Below, one piece after another: positions 29,334 to 38,761 of a stretch of 64,000 nucleotides of DNA. Under the pieces are notes generated by a model, which saw nothing but the letters and a program-made list of their open reading frames with translations, had not been told where the DNA came from and made no database searches. Numbering within the stretch: position 1 is the stretch's first letter; every line of letters starts with the position of its first letter. A program made the position numbers and the translations under genes. Origin of the DNA: Microcoleus sp. AS-A8 (GTDB lineage: Bacteria > Cyanobacteriota > Cyanobacteriia > Cyanobacteriales > Coleofasciculaceae); NCBI GenBank assembly GCA_039962225.1, contig JAMPKV010000022.1, positions 33,325 through 97,324 of the forward strand. Reading direction: 5' to 3'.

Positions 29334-29894
29334 CTAAGACTGATGAAACCAAGCGGTTAAAGCAACAGCTAAGGCATCTGCGGCATCGTCTGGTTTGGGA
29401 ATATAGTCTAACTCTAACTCCCGTGCTACGGCTTGCTGCACCTCATACTTGTCGGCATTTCCATAGCCCGTCAAGGCCTGCTTAATTTGAGCCGGTGTAA
29501 ACTCTACTATGGGGACATCATGCTGTGCCAACACCAACATCAAGACGCCCCGCGCCTGAGCTACAGTAATTGTGCTGCTCATCCGGTAGAAGAAGAGTTT
29601 TTCAATCGCCACGAGATGAGGTTGCCACTGTTCCATCAGGGTGTGCAAATCGTCATAAATCGTACACAGTCGCGTTCCAATTTCAGTCCGAGCGGGGGTC
29701 TGGATGACACCAAAATCCAGTAACTGCACCGATTCAGTCAGCGGTTTTGCTTGTGAGTTGCCACAATTGTTTGCTGCCACCGCTAAGGAGGTTACCGCGT
29801 CCCGCACTCCTACTGTTTCTGCTGTCTTTACAAGAATTGTCCCAAAGCCTAGAATGGCTAGCCCTGGATCGAGTCCCAAAATTCGCTTTTCCAT
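29334..29894 (-). CDS. ruvC: Holliday junction endodeoxyribonuclease RuvC
   Basis: 186 residues. RNase-H-like acidic residues: D9 in [14 protein letters not shown]98 in LVAIEKLFF, and D170/D173 in [14 protein letters not shown]. Resolves Holliday junctions with RuvAB during recombination repair. About 30 residues (~22-58) between the first and second strands are longer and more Ala/Asn-rich than in most RuvC proteins. No ruvA or ruvB nearby. Confidence 0.93.
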   Translation of the reverse strand: MEKRILGLDPGLAILGFGTILVKTAETVGVRDAVTSLAVAANNCGNSQAKPLTESVQLLDFGVIQTPARTEIGTRLCTIYDDLHTLMEQWQPHLVAIEKLFFYRMSSTITVAQARGVLMLVLAQHDVPIVEFTPAQIKQALTGYGNADKYEVQQAVARELELDYIPKPDDAADALAVALTAWFHQS

Positions 29895-30197
29895 CTGCCT
29901 TGACTAGAGGAAACGTCCATCCAGTCTATTACCCTCCCATGGGAGACGACCGAACGCACAGAGCCTTCGACTCTGCCGTAGCTTTCCATCATACCTGCTG
30001 AGATTTTGATGTCCTATTTATTAATCCCTGGTCTAATTTTCCCAATATATCCTGGTGAGCTCTCGCTCACGCGTCATAAACAATATGACAACTTTAACCG
30101 CACATGATCTTTCACTTCGAGCCTAATACTTGAGTCCTTGCACCGTGCTTGGTTAAAGTCTATCCAGTCTTTGCATTCCCCAGACTTGTAATTAGTG
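29895..30197. other. Divergent intergenic region, about 300 bp
   Basis: Between ruvC (minus) and the YvcK-type gene (plus); should contain both promoters. No clear consensus promoter or structure seen. Confidence 0.5.
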
Positions 30198-31565
30198 ATG
30201 TCTTCAATCAGTGTCTTCAAACGAGCTCTACGCACCCTACAACACGAATCGAAAGGTCGAACCCCCCAGCGAGTTAACCGATGGTTTAAGTGGTTAGCCC
30301 CCGGATTGTTGATCAAACGCTGGTTACTCATCAGTGCTAGTGGTGTACTCTTGACCAGTCTGGGGGTAGCGATTTGGGCCAAGCTAACCCCTATTTTTTA
30401 CTTACTTGACCTCACCTCTAAGGTTTTGGAAAAGATCGCAAACTTTGTCCCCAATTATGTCTCCGGTCCGATCGCGATTCTCTTTGGTCTAGTCTTGATT
30501 TTCTGGGGACAAACTCGGACGGTTGGCTCGATTACAGAGGTGTTAAAACCAGAGGGCAATAAAGAACTGGTTGATGTTTTGATGGCTCATCGCCGACTCA
30601 ACCGAGGACCCAAAATGGTTGTTGTGGGCGGTGGTACAGGTCTTTCCAGCTTACTCAGAGGATTGAAGGTTTACAGCGCAAATATCACGGCTATTGTGAC
30701 TGTAGCGGATGATGGGGGTTCCAGTGGGCGACTACGGCAAGAGTTTGGGGTACTGCCACCTGGAGATATTCGCAACTGTTTGGCGGCTTTAGCCGATCAG
30801 GAAAAGTTATTAACGGAACTATTCCAATATCGTTTCCAGGCGGGTAATGGTTTGGTGGGTCACAGTTTTGGTAACTTGTTCCTAACGGCGATGAGTGAGA
30901 TTACAGGTGACTTAGAGCGAGCAATTGCTGCCAGTTCTCAAGTTTTAGCCGTGCGAGGACGGGTACTACCCGCCACCCTGAGTGATGTTTGCCTGTGGGC
31001 GCAATTGGAGGATGGCCGTCGGATTGAAGGGGAGTCGAATATTACCGCCGCTAACGGTAAAATCCTCAAGATTGGTTGTACTCCTGAACGTCCACCTGCA
31101 TTACCTGCCGTACTTAAAGCGATTCACGAAGCGGATTACATTATTATTGGCCCTGGTAGTCTGTATACCAGTATTATTCCCAACCTGTTGGTACCTGAAA
31201 TTGCTGATGCGATCGCCAAAACCTCTGTTCCCCGGATTTATGTTTGCAACATCATGACCCAGCCAGGGGAAACGGTAGGATATACCGTTGGTGACCATAT
31301 CCGTGCAATCGACGAGGCTTGTGGTCAACCGCTGTTTGATGCGGTTTTGGTACATCGCAAAGTGCCCTCAGCTCAGTCTTTAATTAACTATGCTCAAGTC
31401 GGTTCTCATCCGGTGTTTCTAGATCGAGATGCTGTTGCGAAATTAGGGCGTCGCATTGTGTTATCCAACGTGATGGATGAAGATCAGGATACGAATTGGG
31501 TAAGGCATAATCCTGAACGGCTAGCACGAGTGTTGCTCCGGTGGTATAGCAAAGCTCATAGTTAG
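30198..31565 (+). CDS. yvcK: YvcK/CofD-like UDP-GlcNAc-binding protein with N-terminal membrane anchor
   Basis: 455 residues from ATG 30198 (a GTG lies immediately before it). N-terminal membrane segments at ~35-58 and ~75-100, then the CofD-like Rossmann domain: [51 protein letters not shown], and [20 protein letters not shown]. Family knowledge: YvcK proteins bind UDP-sugars and control carbon allocation and wall synthesis in Gram-positives; they lack the F420 function of CofD. The membrane anchor is typical of cyanobacterial members. tsaE follows in the same direction. Confidence 0.88.
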   Translation: MSSISVFKRALRTLQHESKGRTPQRVNRWFKWLAPGLLIKRWLLISASGVLLTSLGVAIWAKLTPIFYLLDLTSKVLEKIANFVPNYVSGPIAILFGLVLIFWGQTRTVGSITEVLKPEGNKELVDVLMAHRRLNRGPKMVVVGGGTGLSSLLRGLKVYSANITAIVTVADDGGSSGRLRQEFGVLPPGDIRNCLAALADQEKLLTELFQYRFQAGNGLVGHSFGNLFLTAMSEITGDLERAIAASSQVLAVRGRVLPATLSDVCLWAQLEDGRRIEGESNITAANGKILKIGCTPERPPALPAVLKAIHEADYIIIGPGSLYTSIIPNLLVPEIADAIAKTSVPRIYVCNIMTQPGETVGYTVGDHIRAIDEACGQPLFDAVLVHRKVPSAQSLINYAQVGSHPVFLDRDAVAKLGRRIVLSNVMDEDQDTNWVRHNPERLARVLLRWYSKAHS

Positions 31566-31674
31566 AAAGAAGTCATCGGTCATTAGTTATGGGTTAAAAG
31601 AATACTTCTACCTCTGATTGGCTTGACTTGATAACAAAAAACTCATTACTAGGAACTTTAAGGACTAATGACGG

Positions 31675-32148
31675 ATGACTACGCTCTTTCTTCCTGAGGC
31701 TGAAGCTACGCGATCGCTAGGAGTTAGATTAGGGCAATCTCTCCCGGCTGGCAGTGTGATTTTGTTAGAAGGCGACTTAGGAGCAGGAAAAACAACTTTA
31801 GTTCAAGGTATTGGCGAAGGGTTGGGGATTATAGACTCAATTGTTAGCCCAACCTTTACTTTAATTAATGAGTATCACGAAGGCCGTATACCCCTTTATC
31901 ACTTGGACTTATATCGCTTGGAATCGGCTGAGGTTGAAGCGTTGAATCTGGAAAGTTACTGGGATGGAGTTGAGTTTCCTTTGGGAATTGTTGCGATCGA
32001 GTGGGCAGAACGATTGCCTTATAAACCTCAAAGTTATCTCCACTTGTGTCTGACTTACTCCCCAGAGAGTGGACGTCAAGCTGAACTTATCCCAGTTGGT
32101 GAGTTTGATTGGGGCGCTATCGGTGCTGAACCATCTGAAATTCTGTAA
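31675..32148 (+). CDS. tsaE: tRNA threonylcarbamoyladenosine synthesis ATPase TsaE
   Basis: 157 residues. P-loop GDLGAGKTT at ~33-41, the TsaE signature SPTFTLINEY, and DLYRLES. TsaE with TsaB and TsaD makes the t6A37 modification in ANN-decoding tRNAs in the cytoplasm. Follows yvcK by 110 bp on the same strand. Confidence 0.92.
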   Translation: MTTLFLPEAEATRSLGVRLGQSLPAGSVILLEGDLGAGKTTLVQGIGEGLGIIDSIVSPTFTLINEYHEGRIPLYHLDLYRLESAEVEALNLESYWDGVEFPLGIVAIEWAERLPYKPQSYLHLCLTYSPESGRQAELIPVGEFDWGAIGAEPSEIL

Positions 32149-32209
32149 AGAAGGAGTCAGTCGAATCTTACTCTTCCCTATTACCTATTACCTATTACCG
32201 ATCGCCTCT

Positions 32210-33550
32210 TTATGACTCATTACTATCACCAAAAATTAACGCTTCTCCTCTGACTTCCGTATTCAACTTCCCCTTTTCATAGACCACTTGACCCCCAACA
32301 ATCGTATATACAGGCCATCCCGTTAAATTCCATCCTTCAAAAGGACTCCAACCACATTTTGTTTGAACTTCCTCACGTAAAACAGGATGATAATTATCCA
32401 AATCTACGAGTACTAAATCGGCATCATAACCGGGCGCGATCGCACCTTTTTTTGGAATGCCATACGCCTTCGCCACCGCAGTAGACATCCAGTTCGAGAC
32501 TTGGCTAACTGTACAACGTCCCTGCATCGCTTGAGTCAGCATTAACGGTAGTGATGTCTCCACTCCCGGCATTCCCGAAGGTGAATTGGGATAGGTTTGA
32601 GCCTTTTCTGCCAAGGTGTGGGGAGCATGGTCTGTTGCGATAAAATCGATTACACCGTCGAGCAGCGCTTGCCAGAGAACTTCGTTATCATGGGGCGATC
32701 GCAACGGCGGATTCATCTGTGCTAAGGTACCTATTTTTTCATAAGCACTCGTATTGAGTAATAAATGTTGGGGCGTGACTTCTGCCGTCACCCAACTCGG
32801 CTTATCCTGCCTGAGTAATTCCGCTTCTTCGGCAGTAGACATGTGAAGAATATGCAGCCGTCTTTGATATTTTTTAGAGAGTTTCAGTGCTAATTGAGTC
32901 GCATTCAGAGCCGCTTGATTGTCCTGAATGGTGGAGTGAATTGCAGGGTCAGTTATTCCCGCAAAGTCTTGTCGTCGTTGATTAATTCGGCCTTGGTCTT
33001 CGGCATGAACGGCAATCAAGCGAGTCCCTTTGGCAAAAATGGGTTCTAATCCTTGTTCGTCATCAACCAAAAGCGGCCCATGCATCGAACCCATAAAAAT
33101 CTTAATCCCACAAGTCGGCTGAGCCTCAATTAGATCTTGCCGATTTTCGGGAGTGGCTCCGATGAAAAAGCCATAATTCACTAAACATTTATCGGCAGCC
33201 CGACGTAGCTTATCATCGAGTGCCTCTTGCGTCGTCGTCAAAGGACGAGTGTTGGGCATTTCCAGAAAAGACGTGACCCCACCTTTAGCACAAGCACAGC
33301 TTGCCGTAAATAAATCTTCTTTATGCTCTAACCCCGGTTCTCTGAAATGTACTTGTGGATCGATCACCCCCGGCAACAAAGTCAGTCCGTTTGCGTCTAT
33401 CACTGTATCCGCCTGGGTGGCAGAGGCCATGATTTCTGGTGCAACCTGAACAATTTCTCGACCACGAGTCTGGACATCTCCCACTAAAAACTCACCCGTT
33501 GGCAAAAGTATACGAGCGTTGCGGATGAGCAGACAAAAGTCAGAAGACAT
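32210..33550 (-). CDS. pyrC: Dihydroorotase (amidohydrolase family)
   Basis: 446 residues. Amidohydrolase barrel with VIDPQVHFREPGLEHKEDLF, carbamylated-lysine region CGIKIFMGSMHG, histidine motifs IAVHAEDQ and LHILHMST, and catalytic DHAPHT. The usual HxH of the first metal motif reads QVH here, so one ligand is replaced; the other ligands are present. Third step of pyrimidine synthesis, closing carbamoyl-aspartate to dihydroorotate. A second, more degenerate homolog lies at 35074-36393. Confidence 0.85.
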   Translation of the reverse strand: MSSDFCLLIRNARILLPTGEFLVGDVQTRGREIVQVAPEIMASATQADTVIDANGLTLLPGVIDPQVHFREPGLEHKEDLFTASCACAKGGVTSFLEMPNTRPLTTTQEALDDKLRRAADKCLVNYGFFIGATPENRQDLIEAQPTCGIKIFMGSMHGPLLVDDEQGLEPIFAKGTRLIAVHAEDQGRINQRRQDFAGITDPAIHSTIQDNQAALNATQLALKLSKKYQRRLHILHMSTAEEAELLRQDKPSWVTAEVTPQHLLLNTSAYEKIGTLAQMNPPLRSPHDNEVLWQALLDGVIDFIATDHAPHTLAEKAQTYPNSPSGMPGVETSLPLMLTQAMQGRCTVSQVSNWMSTAVAKAYGIPKKGAIAPGYDADLVLVDLDNYHPVLREEVQTKCGWSPFEGWNLTGWPVYTIVGGQVVYEKGKLNTEVRGEALIFGDSNES

Positions 33551-33703
33551 AAGAGGATGGTAAAATTCGACGGTGATTCTATAGTCGCATTTAAATTTGT
33601 ACAGTTATATGTAAGAACGTATTTATTTAGATGGGATAGTCTTAGCGACCCATCGGCTTTTTCCCGTCACTGAAACTCGTAACTCCATGGTGATTGAACA
33701 GTT

Positions 33704-34333
33704 ATGACTCGTTTGCAGGATCAAGAACCTAAGAAACAGCCTCTACAAGACGCTGAAAACCCTTGGGTAGAAGCCATCAAGACTATTGCCTTGAGTGGTA
33801 TTCTCGCTTTCGGGATTCGCAGCTTTGTGGCGGAAGCCCGTTACATTCCTTCCGAATCGATGCTGCCAACGTTACAGATTAACGACCGCCTGATCATTGA
33901 CAAGATCAGTTACGACTTTCGAGACCCAGTACGGGGAGACATTGTTGTATTTTCTCCCACTGAAGTTCTCCAGCAGCAAAATTACCAAGACCCTTTCATC
34001 AAACGGGTGATTGGTCTTCCGGGCGATCAGGTTGAGGTGAAAGGGGGTCGAGTTTATGTGAATAACCAACCCCTGCGGGAAAAGTATATTGAAGAAAAGC
34101 CGAATTACAATTTTAGTACTGGGGAATTTAATAGTAGGCTCAAGATTAAAGGTGGAACGGTACCCCCTAACCAATACCTCGTTCTGGGAGATAACCGCAA
34201 CGATAGCTACGATTCTCACTATTGGGGTTATGTCCCCCGCAGCAAAATTATTGGTCGGGCGGTAATCCGATTCTGGCCTCCGAATCGGGTGGGCGAACTG
34301 GGTGCAGGCCCTGTTCCTGCAACTCCTAAGTAA
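33704..34333 (+). CDS. lepB: Signal peptidase I, copy 1
   Basis: 209 residues. One N-terminal membrane helix ([20 protein letters not shown], ~24-43), catalytic Ser52 in YIPSESMLPTL and Lys100 in [12 protein letters not shown], and the C-terminal box [15 protein letters not shown]. Cleaves signal peptides from exported proteins at the plasma or thylakoid membrane. The next gene is a tandem paralog 33 bp downstream that is ~90% alike in the first 60 residues, pointing to local duplication. Confidence 0.93.
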   Translation: MTRLQDQEPKKQPLQDAENPWVEAIKTIALSGILAFGIRSFVAEARYIPSESMLPTLQINDRLIIDKISYDFRDPVRGDIVVFSPTEVLQQQNYQDPFIKRVIGLPGDQVEVKGGRVYVNNQPLREKYIEEKPNYNFSTGEFNSRLKIKGGTVPPNQYLVLGDNRNDSYDSHYWGYVPRSKIIGRAVIRFWPPNRVGELGAGPVPATPK

Positions 34334-34366
34334 GCAGTGAGATTGAATTATCGTTATTAAACAGCA

Positions 34367-35005
34367 ATGACTCCTACACAAAACCAAGAGCCTGATAAAC
34401 AACCTATACAAAAAGGTGAGAATGCTTGGGTCGAAGCCGTAAAAACAATCGCCTTGAGCGGTATTCTTGCCTTCGGGATTCGTAGCTTTGTGGCAGAAGC
34501 CCGCTACATTCCTTCGGGTTCGATGCTGCCAACGCTACAGATTAATGATCGCTTAATTATTGATAAAGTCAGTTATCGCTTCCAAGAACCTCAACGAGGA
34601 GACATTGTGGTGTTTATGGCCCCTAAAGAGGCGGGTCATTGTACCAATCCTATGAGTAAGAATCCAGAAGCTCCCCGTGATGCATTTATCAAACGCATCG
34701 TTGGGTTACCTGGAGAAAAAGTGGAGGTTAAAGAAAAACAGGTTTATATTAACGGAAAACCTATACAGGAGAAGTATATCGAAGCTCCTCCTGGCTATGA
34801 ATTTGGTCCTTTTAGCGTACCTAAAAACTCTTACCTCGTACTAGGTGATAACCGCAATAATAGCTGTGATAGTCACTATTGGGGGGCTGTTCCTCGTGAC
34901 AATATCATTGGCAAAGCTATAGTCCGATTCTGGCCTCTCAATCGTGTGGGTGAATTGGGTGAGGGACCTATCTATCCGGCCAAGTCAAGTCAACAACAAC
35001 TCTAG
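34367..35005 (+). CDS. lepB: Signal peptidase I, copy 2
   Basis: 212 residues. Catalytic Ser52 in [11 protein letters not shown] and Lys109 in [12 protein letters not shown]; box [15 protein letters not shown]. It differs from copy 1 mainly in the middle (insertion with [16 protein letters not shown]), which shapes the substrate-binding side, so the two may prefer different substrates or membranes (inference). Probably co-transcribed with copy 1. Confidence 0.93.
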   Translation: MTPTQNQEPDKQPIQKGENAWVEAVKTIALSGILAFGIRSFVAEARYIPSGSMLPTLQINDRLIIDKVSYRFQEPQRGDIVVFMAPKEAGHCTNPMSKNPEAPRDAFIKRIVGLPGEKVEVKEKQVYINGKPIQEKYIEAPPGYEFGPFSVPKNSYLVLGDNRNNSCDSHYWGAVPRDNIIGKAIVRFWPLNRVGELGEGPIYPAKSSQQQL

Positions 35006-35012
35006 GATGTAA

Positions 35013-35029
35013 GGTGGGCAATGCCCACC
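35013..35029. terminator. Hairpin after the lepB pair
   Basis: GGTGGGC/GCCCACC arms with a 3-nt loop, 8 bp after the lepB copy 2 stop. No U-run follows; the sequence resembles a widely dispersed cyanobacterial repeat, so a terminator role is only possible. Confidence 0.45.
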
Positions 35030-35073
35030 CTACCTGTAGAGACGGCCTTTCCTTTTCGCTGTCTACTCAATTC

Positions 35074-36393
35074 TTAATCTCCCATCTCCAATCCCTGAGG
35101 AGGGCACCAGGTTTGCACAACACGACCAATTAGCTGTTGTCCTAACCAGGGGGTGTTGCTAGAGTGAGATTTGAGGGTATGTTTCTCGATTTTCCACTTG
35201 TGTTGGGGATTGAACAGAACCAGTTCAGCCGGTTGCTCTGGCGCGATCGCATTTGGAGTTTGTTGTAGACAAATAGCTGGTTTTATGCTAATGCGCTGCC
35301 ATAGTTCGAGGGCTGACCAGTCGCCTGTCTCGACCAGGGTATACCAGAGTAAGGGTAAAGCGAGTTCTAAGCCGATCGCACCCGGTGGGGCTTCGGCAAA
35401 AGCAACGGTTTTTTCTTCGTAAGTGTAGGGCGTGTGGTCAATAGCGATCGCATCGATAATTCCCTCCCGCACCCCTCGCAGCAGCGCGGCTTGGTCAGCG
35501 GGATTGCCCAAAGGGGGTTCCAAGCGTAAGTTAGGGTCATAACGACCCAAATCTTCGGTATTAAGCAATAGATGCATCCAAGTGGTACTCGCCGTTACAG
35601 GTAATCCTCGTGCTTTGGCATCCTCAAGGAGTTCCACACTGCGACGGGTAGAAATACGCATGAGATGGACGGGAGTGCCAATGGCGGCAACGACTTCCAA
35701 GAGGGCAGCTAGGGCAGTGGATTCTGCGATCGCAGGATTTCCCGGTAAACCAAAACGCAGGGATTGTACCCCCTCTCGCATCACGCCATTTCCTGCCAAC
35801 TTGAGGTCACAAGGGACAAGTGCTACGGGTTTCCCTAAAGGTTGCAGGTATTCTAACGCCCGTCGCAGCAACCCCAGATTTGCGATCGGACGCCCATCGG
35901 CAAAACCCACCACCCCAGCGGCGGCTAATTCAGCCAGTTCCGTCATTTGCTGGCCTTCGACACCCAAAGTGAGAGCACCCCAGCAATAAAGGTGAGGGAG
36001 AGAGGCAGGGGGGGAATTTCCTTTTGTTCTTGCTTTTTGGAGTGCTTGTATCTTCTGATTCAATGCAGCTAACCCAGAGGGGTTATCCAACGCAGGGACG
36101 GTATCCGGTAAAATTGCCAAGCGTGTGAAGCCGCCTGCTGCTGCCGATTCCATTAGTGATAGCCAGGTTTCCCGTTCCTCAAATCCGGGTTCCCCAGAGT
36201 GGCTATAAAGGTCTACCAGTCCAGGCCCTAAAATCAATCCCTGACAATTTCGCACCAAGGTATCGCCAGGAATCTCAGAAATAGACGCTTCAACCGCCTT
36301 AATCAAGCCGTCTACAATCAGAACATCAGCCAGTTGGTCAGTTCCAGAGACTGGGTCTAAAACTCGAACTTGTTGAAGTAGTTCACTATTCAT
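35074..36393 (-). CDS. Dihydroorotase-like protein lacking metal ligands
   Basis: 439 residues, same fold and length as PyrC. The first metal motif reads VDLYSHSGEPGFEE, the lysine region reads GVVGFADGRPI without the carbamylated Lys, and the first barrel His motif is LVPCDLKL. The late DHTPYT motif remains. Loss of several ligands indicates a non-catalytic homolog; in other bacteria such proteins associate with aspartate transcarbamoylase as a structural partner. Role here is inference. Confidence 0.8.
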   Translation of the reverse strand: MNSELLQQVRVLDPVSGTDQLADVLIVDGLIKAVEASISEIPGDTLVRNCQGLILGPGLVDLYSHSGEPGFEERETWLSLMESAAAGGFTRLAILPDTVPALDNPSGLAALNQKIQALQKARTKGNSPPASLPHLYCWGALTLGVEGQQMTELAELAAAGVVGFADGRPIANLGLLRRALEYLQPLGKPVALVPCDLKLAGNGVMREGVQSLRFGLPGNPAIAESTALAALLEVVAAIGTPVHLMRISTRRSVELLEDAKARGLPVTASTTWMHLLLNTEDLGRYDPNLRLEPPLGNPADQAALLRGVREGIIDAIAIDHTPYTYEEKTVAFAEAPPGAIGLELALPLLWYTLVETGDWSALELWQRISIKPAICLQQTPNAIAPEQPAELVLFNPQHKWKIEKHTLKSHSSNTPWLGQQLIGRVVQTWCPPQGLEMGD

Positions 36394-36826
36394 AGAACTT
36401 GAACATATATCCTATATTCCCACTTCCCCATCAAAGGTACCCCCCTGATCAAACAAGAGGGGAAAGAGAGAATTTTAATCCCCAATCACAATATCAGTAT
36501 CTGTATCATCAGGAACTAAGCTGGACTCGTACAGGAAAATACCATCATCTGATCCGACCAGGCATTGGCGGAAGTCGCTCTTGAGTAGGCGAATTAAATA
36601 AGAGCATTCTGCGCGAGAGTAGCCAGATGCACTTTAGCGTTTTATGAGTTTCAATACATTTTTTTAATTTATAAAGTTTTAATAAATTTTACAAAAACGC
36701 TAAACAGCCTAGATCAGTCTGGCAGAAATAAGTCACCAGTTTAATCGGATTCAGGAAAAATACCATTTGAGAACTAGTTGTGCCTAAGGAGTTAACTTCG
36801 AGTACTGTCTATTACAATGAAATGAA
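36394..36826. other. Intergenic region with one coding-like remnant
   Basis: 433 bp between the dihydroorotase-like gene start and the porin stop. Holds the open minus-strand remnant at 36475-36633; the rest is AT-rich with nothing else recognised. Confidence 0.5.
36475..36633 (-). pseudogene. Possible C-terminal remnant of a lost gene
   Basis: 52 codons open on the minus strand without an ATG, ending in TAA at 36475-36477. The translation looks protein-like: ECSYLIRLLKSDFRQCLVGS followed by an acidic tail ending DTDTDIVIGD. An in-frame stop lies just upstream. Family not recognised. Confidence 0.3.
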
Positions 36827-38530
36827 TTAAAAGTTAAAAACTGTTCTAAGTGTGAAAACAAAAATATCACCATTCATCTGATTATGCTCGGAATTTATCA
36901 GATAGATTATACCTGGAATTACCGTAGAATTCTGATTTAGAGGGTATTCATAAAAGGCTTCAAAATGGAATCCTGTACTTGTATCTTCACGAGCCGCTAT
37001 TGTATTATGAATAGCTTTAGGCGGCATTCCAAAGCCCAGTCCCCCAACCGCACCGACCTTAAATAAGTCTGGGAAAGCGAGATTGACGGCATAGTTAATA
37101 ATGCCAGCCTGACCATTTATCGGGTCAACTCTTTTAGCCTCAGTATACCCGAACCAGCTACTCAAAGCTATCTGAGGAGTCATTCTCCAGGACGTTTCAA
37201 CTCCAAAAGAATTAGACACCAACGGCACACCAATACCGAAGGGAATATTGGAAAAAGCACTGCCAGTTCGATGCGCTAAGTTTCCATCAGCCGAATAGTT
37301 CCGAATATATGTCAAGCCTAAGTCCAAGTTGGACAGGGGCTGGAAGGAAAGTTGAGCTAAAGCACTATATGTTCCGTTAAATAGTCCTTTTCCAGAAGTA
37401 GGGATGTCAGCATTTTGAGCTAGATAACCTAAGTCAAGACGAAGCGCTTCATTGAACCTATAAACTGCTGCAATCCCTGCACCAGTAGTGTTCCCGATGC
37501 GATAGATGGGATTGCGTTCGGCGAAGCGGGAAGGAGAGCCTTTCGCGCCTCCAAAGCTGGCAAAGAAGGGGTTAACGACGGTGGCGTAGTAATGATGTGA
37601 TGCAGCATTGCCGTAAAGATAGACATTGAGGCGATCGCCTATAGGAAACCGATATTCCAACAGATTTAAATCGACACGGTTATCAGTATTTCCCACTTCA
37701 AAAGAGAGGCGCGTCATGTTGGTACCAGAAACCCCATTGAAATTTGGCACTCTGTTAGAAGCTTGAAGGCGGACAAGCAGACGATCTTTGCCCATGAAGC
37801 TAGTTGTGAAATTCAATCGAGTTCGATAGTTAAGCGCGAGATTGGAATCAATGCGTGTGTTAGAATTACCATCCGCCGTGTCTCCCGTCAAATCACTGGC
37901 AGCAACGACGATTGAAGTATTTAATTTAGTACTAGCGGAGAATTGATTGGCTTCCAACTTAGCCGTGCGAACCTCTATATTTTCTGCTCGCTCCTGTAGG
38001 ATAGCTAACTCAGTAGCAAAATCATCCTGTAGCCGTTTGATAGCAGGAATGCTTTCGGAAGATATTTCTGAACGCTGATTTGCCAGGTGTGTATTGAGTG
38101 TGTTTAAGCAATCCTTCAACGCAACAGCAAATTCATAGCGAGTTAGCACCCGATCACCTCGGTAAGTGTTATCTGGGTAACCAGCCATGCAACCATATTG
38201 TTCAATTAAAGATTGCAGCGCTTGAATTGCCCAGTCAGAGGGTTGTACGTCAGATAGCTGAGAAACTGATGGAATTGGATTGTTCGCCAATTCTTCCGGG
38301 CGCAAAATTACCTCAGTGGGAGCGTTAAATATTGAGGTTTCTTGCTCCTGTTCAGGATGGATTTGGGCAAAGTCTAAGGCTTGCTTAGGACGATGTATTT
38401 CAATGCCTTGATGTTGGGCTAGCGCTCCTGTTTGCTGAACGAGAATAGCAAAGGCTGAAGTAGAGACAGCAAGGCTAATACTCAAAATTGCCGAGCTGAG
38501 ACGCAGTAAACTTGATAAAATTCCGAGCAT
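36827..38530 (-). CDS. SLH-domain OprB-type outer membrane porin
   Basis: 567 residues. Signal peptide ~1-38, SLH domain ~88-150 (VQPSDWAIQALQSLIEQYGC, GYPDNTYRGDRVLTRYEFAV), short coiled coil ~160-195 (LQDDFATELAILQERAENIE), then a 16-18-strand type beta barrel ending in aromatic FTLRTVFNF. Typical cyanobacterial porin: SLH binds the wall, barrel passes ions or small solutes; members are annotated as OprB or iron-uptake porins. Single gene. Confidence 0.9.
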   Translation of the reverse strand: MLGILSSLLRLSSAILSISLAVSTSAFAILVQQTGALAQHQGIEIHRPKQALDFAQIHPEQEQETSIFNAPTEVILRPEELANNPIPSVSQLSDVQPSDWAIQALQSLIEQYGCMAGYPDNTYRGDRVLTRYEFAVALKDCLNTLNTHLANQRSEISSESIPAIKRLQDDFATELAILQERAENIEVRTAKLEANQFSASTKLNTSIVVAASDLTGDTADGNSNTRIDSNLALNYRTRLNFTTSFMGKDRLLVRLQASNRVPNFNGVSGTNMTRLSFEVGNTDNRVDLNLLEYRFPIGDRLNVYLYGNAASHHYYATVVNPFFASFGGAKGSPSRFAERNPIYRIGNTTGAGIAAVYRFNEALRLDLGYLAQNADIPTSGKGLFNGTYSALAQLSFQPLSNLDLGLTYIRNYSADGNLAHRTGSAFSNIPFGIGVPLVSNSFGVETSWRMTPQIALSSWFGYTEAKRVDPINGQAGIINYAVNLAFPDLFKVGAVGGLGFGMPPKAIHNTIAAREDTSTGFHFEAFYEYPLNQNSTVIPGIIYLINSEHNQMNGDIFVFTLRTVFNF

Positions 38531-38761
38531 TTATTTATTCTCCCAATAATTTCATCAAATCAACACGTTTTTTCGATTGCTTCTGTATATAATAAATCAC
38601 TAAAAAATGATTTCTTGGTGGAGTTAGTCCTTACATAAAAATCTACACGGGCAGAAAAAAGCTTTTTCAAGTTTATATCACAACGATATATTGCCAATAG
38701 ATATCTCCGAAAATTAAAATGTAGTTACCTTGAAAAAAGGATTTCAGGTTAATCATCACAG

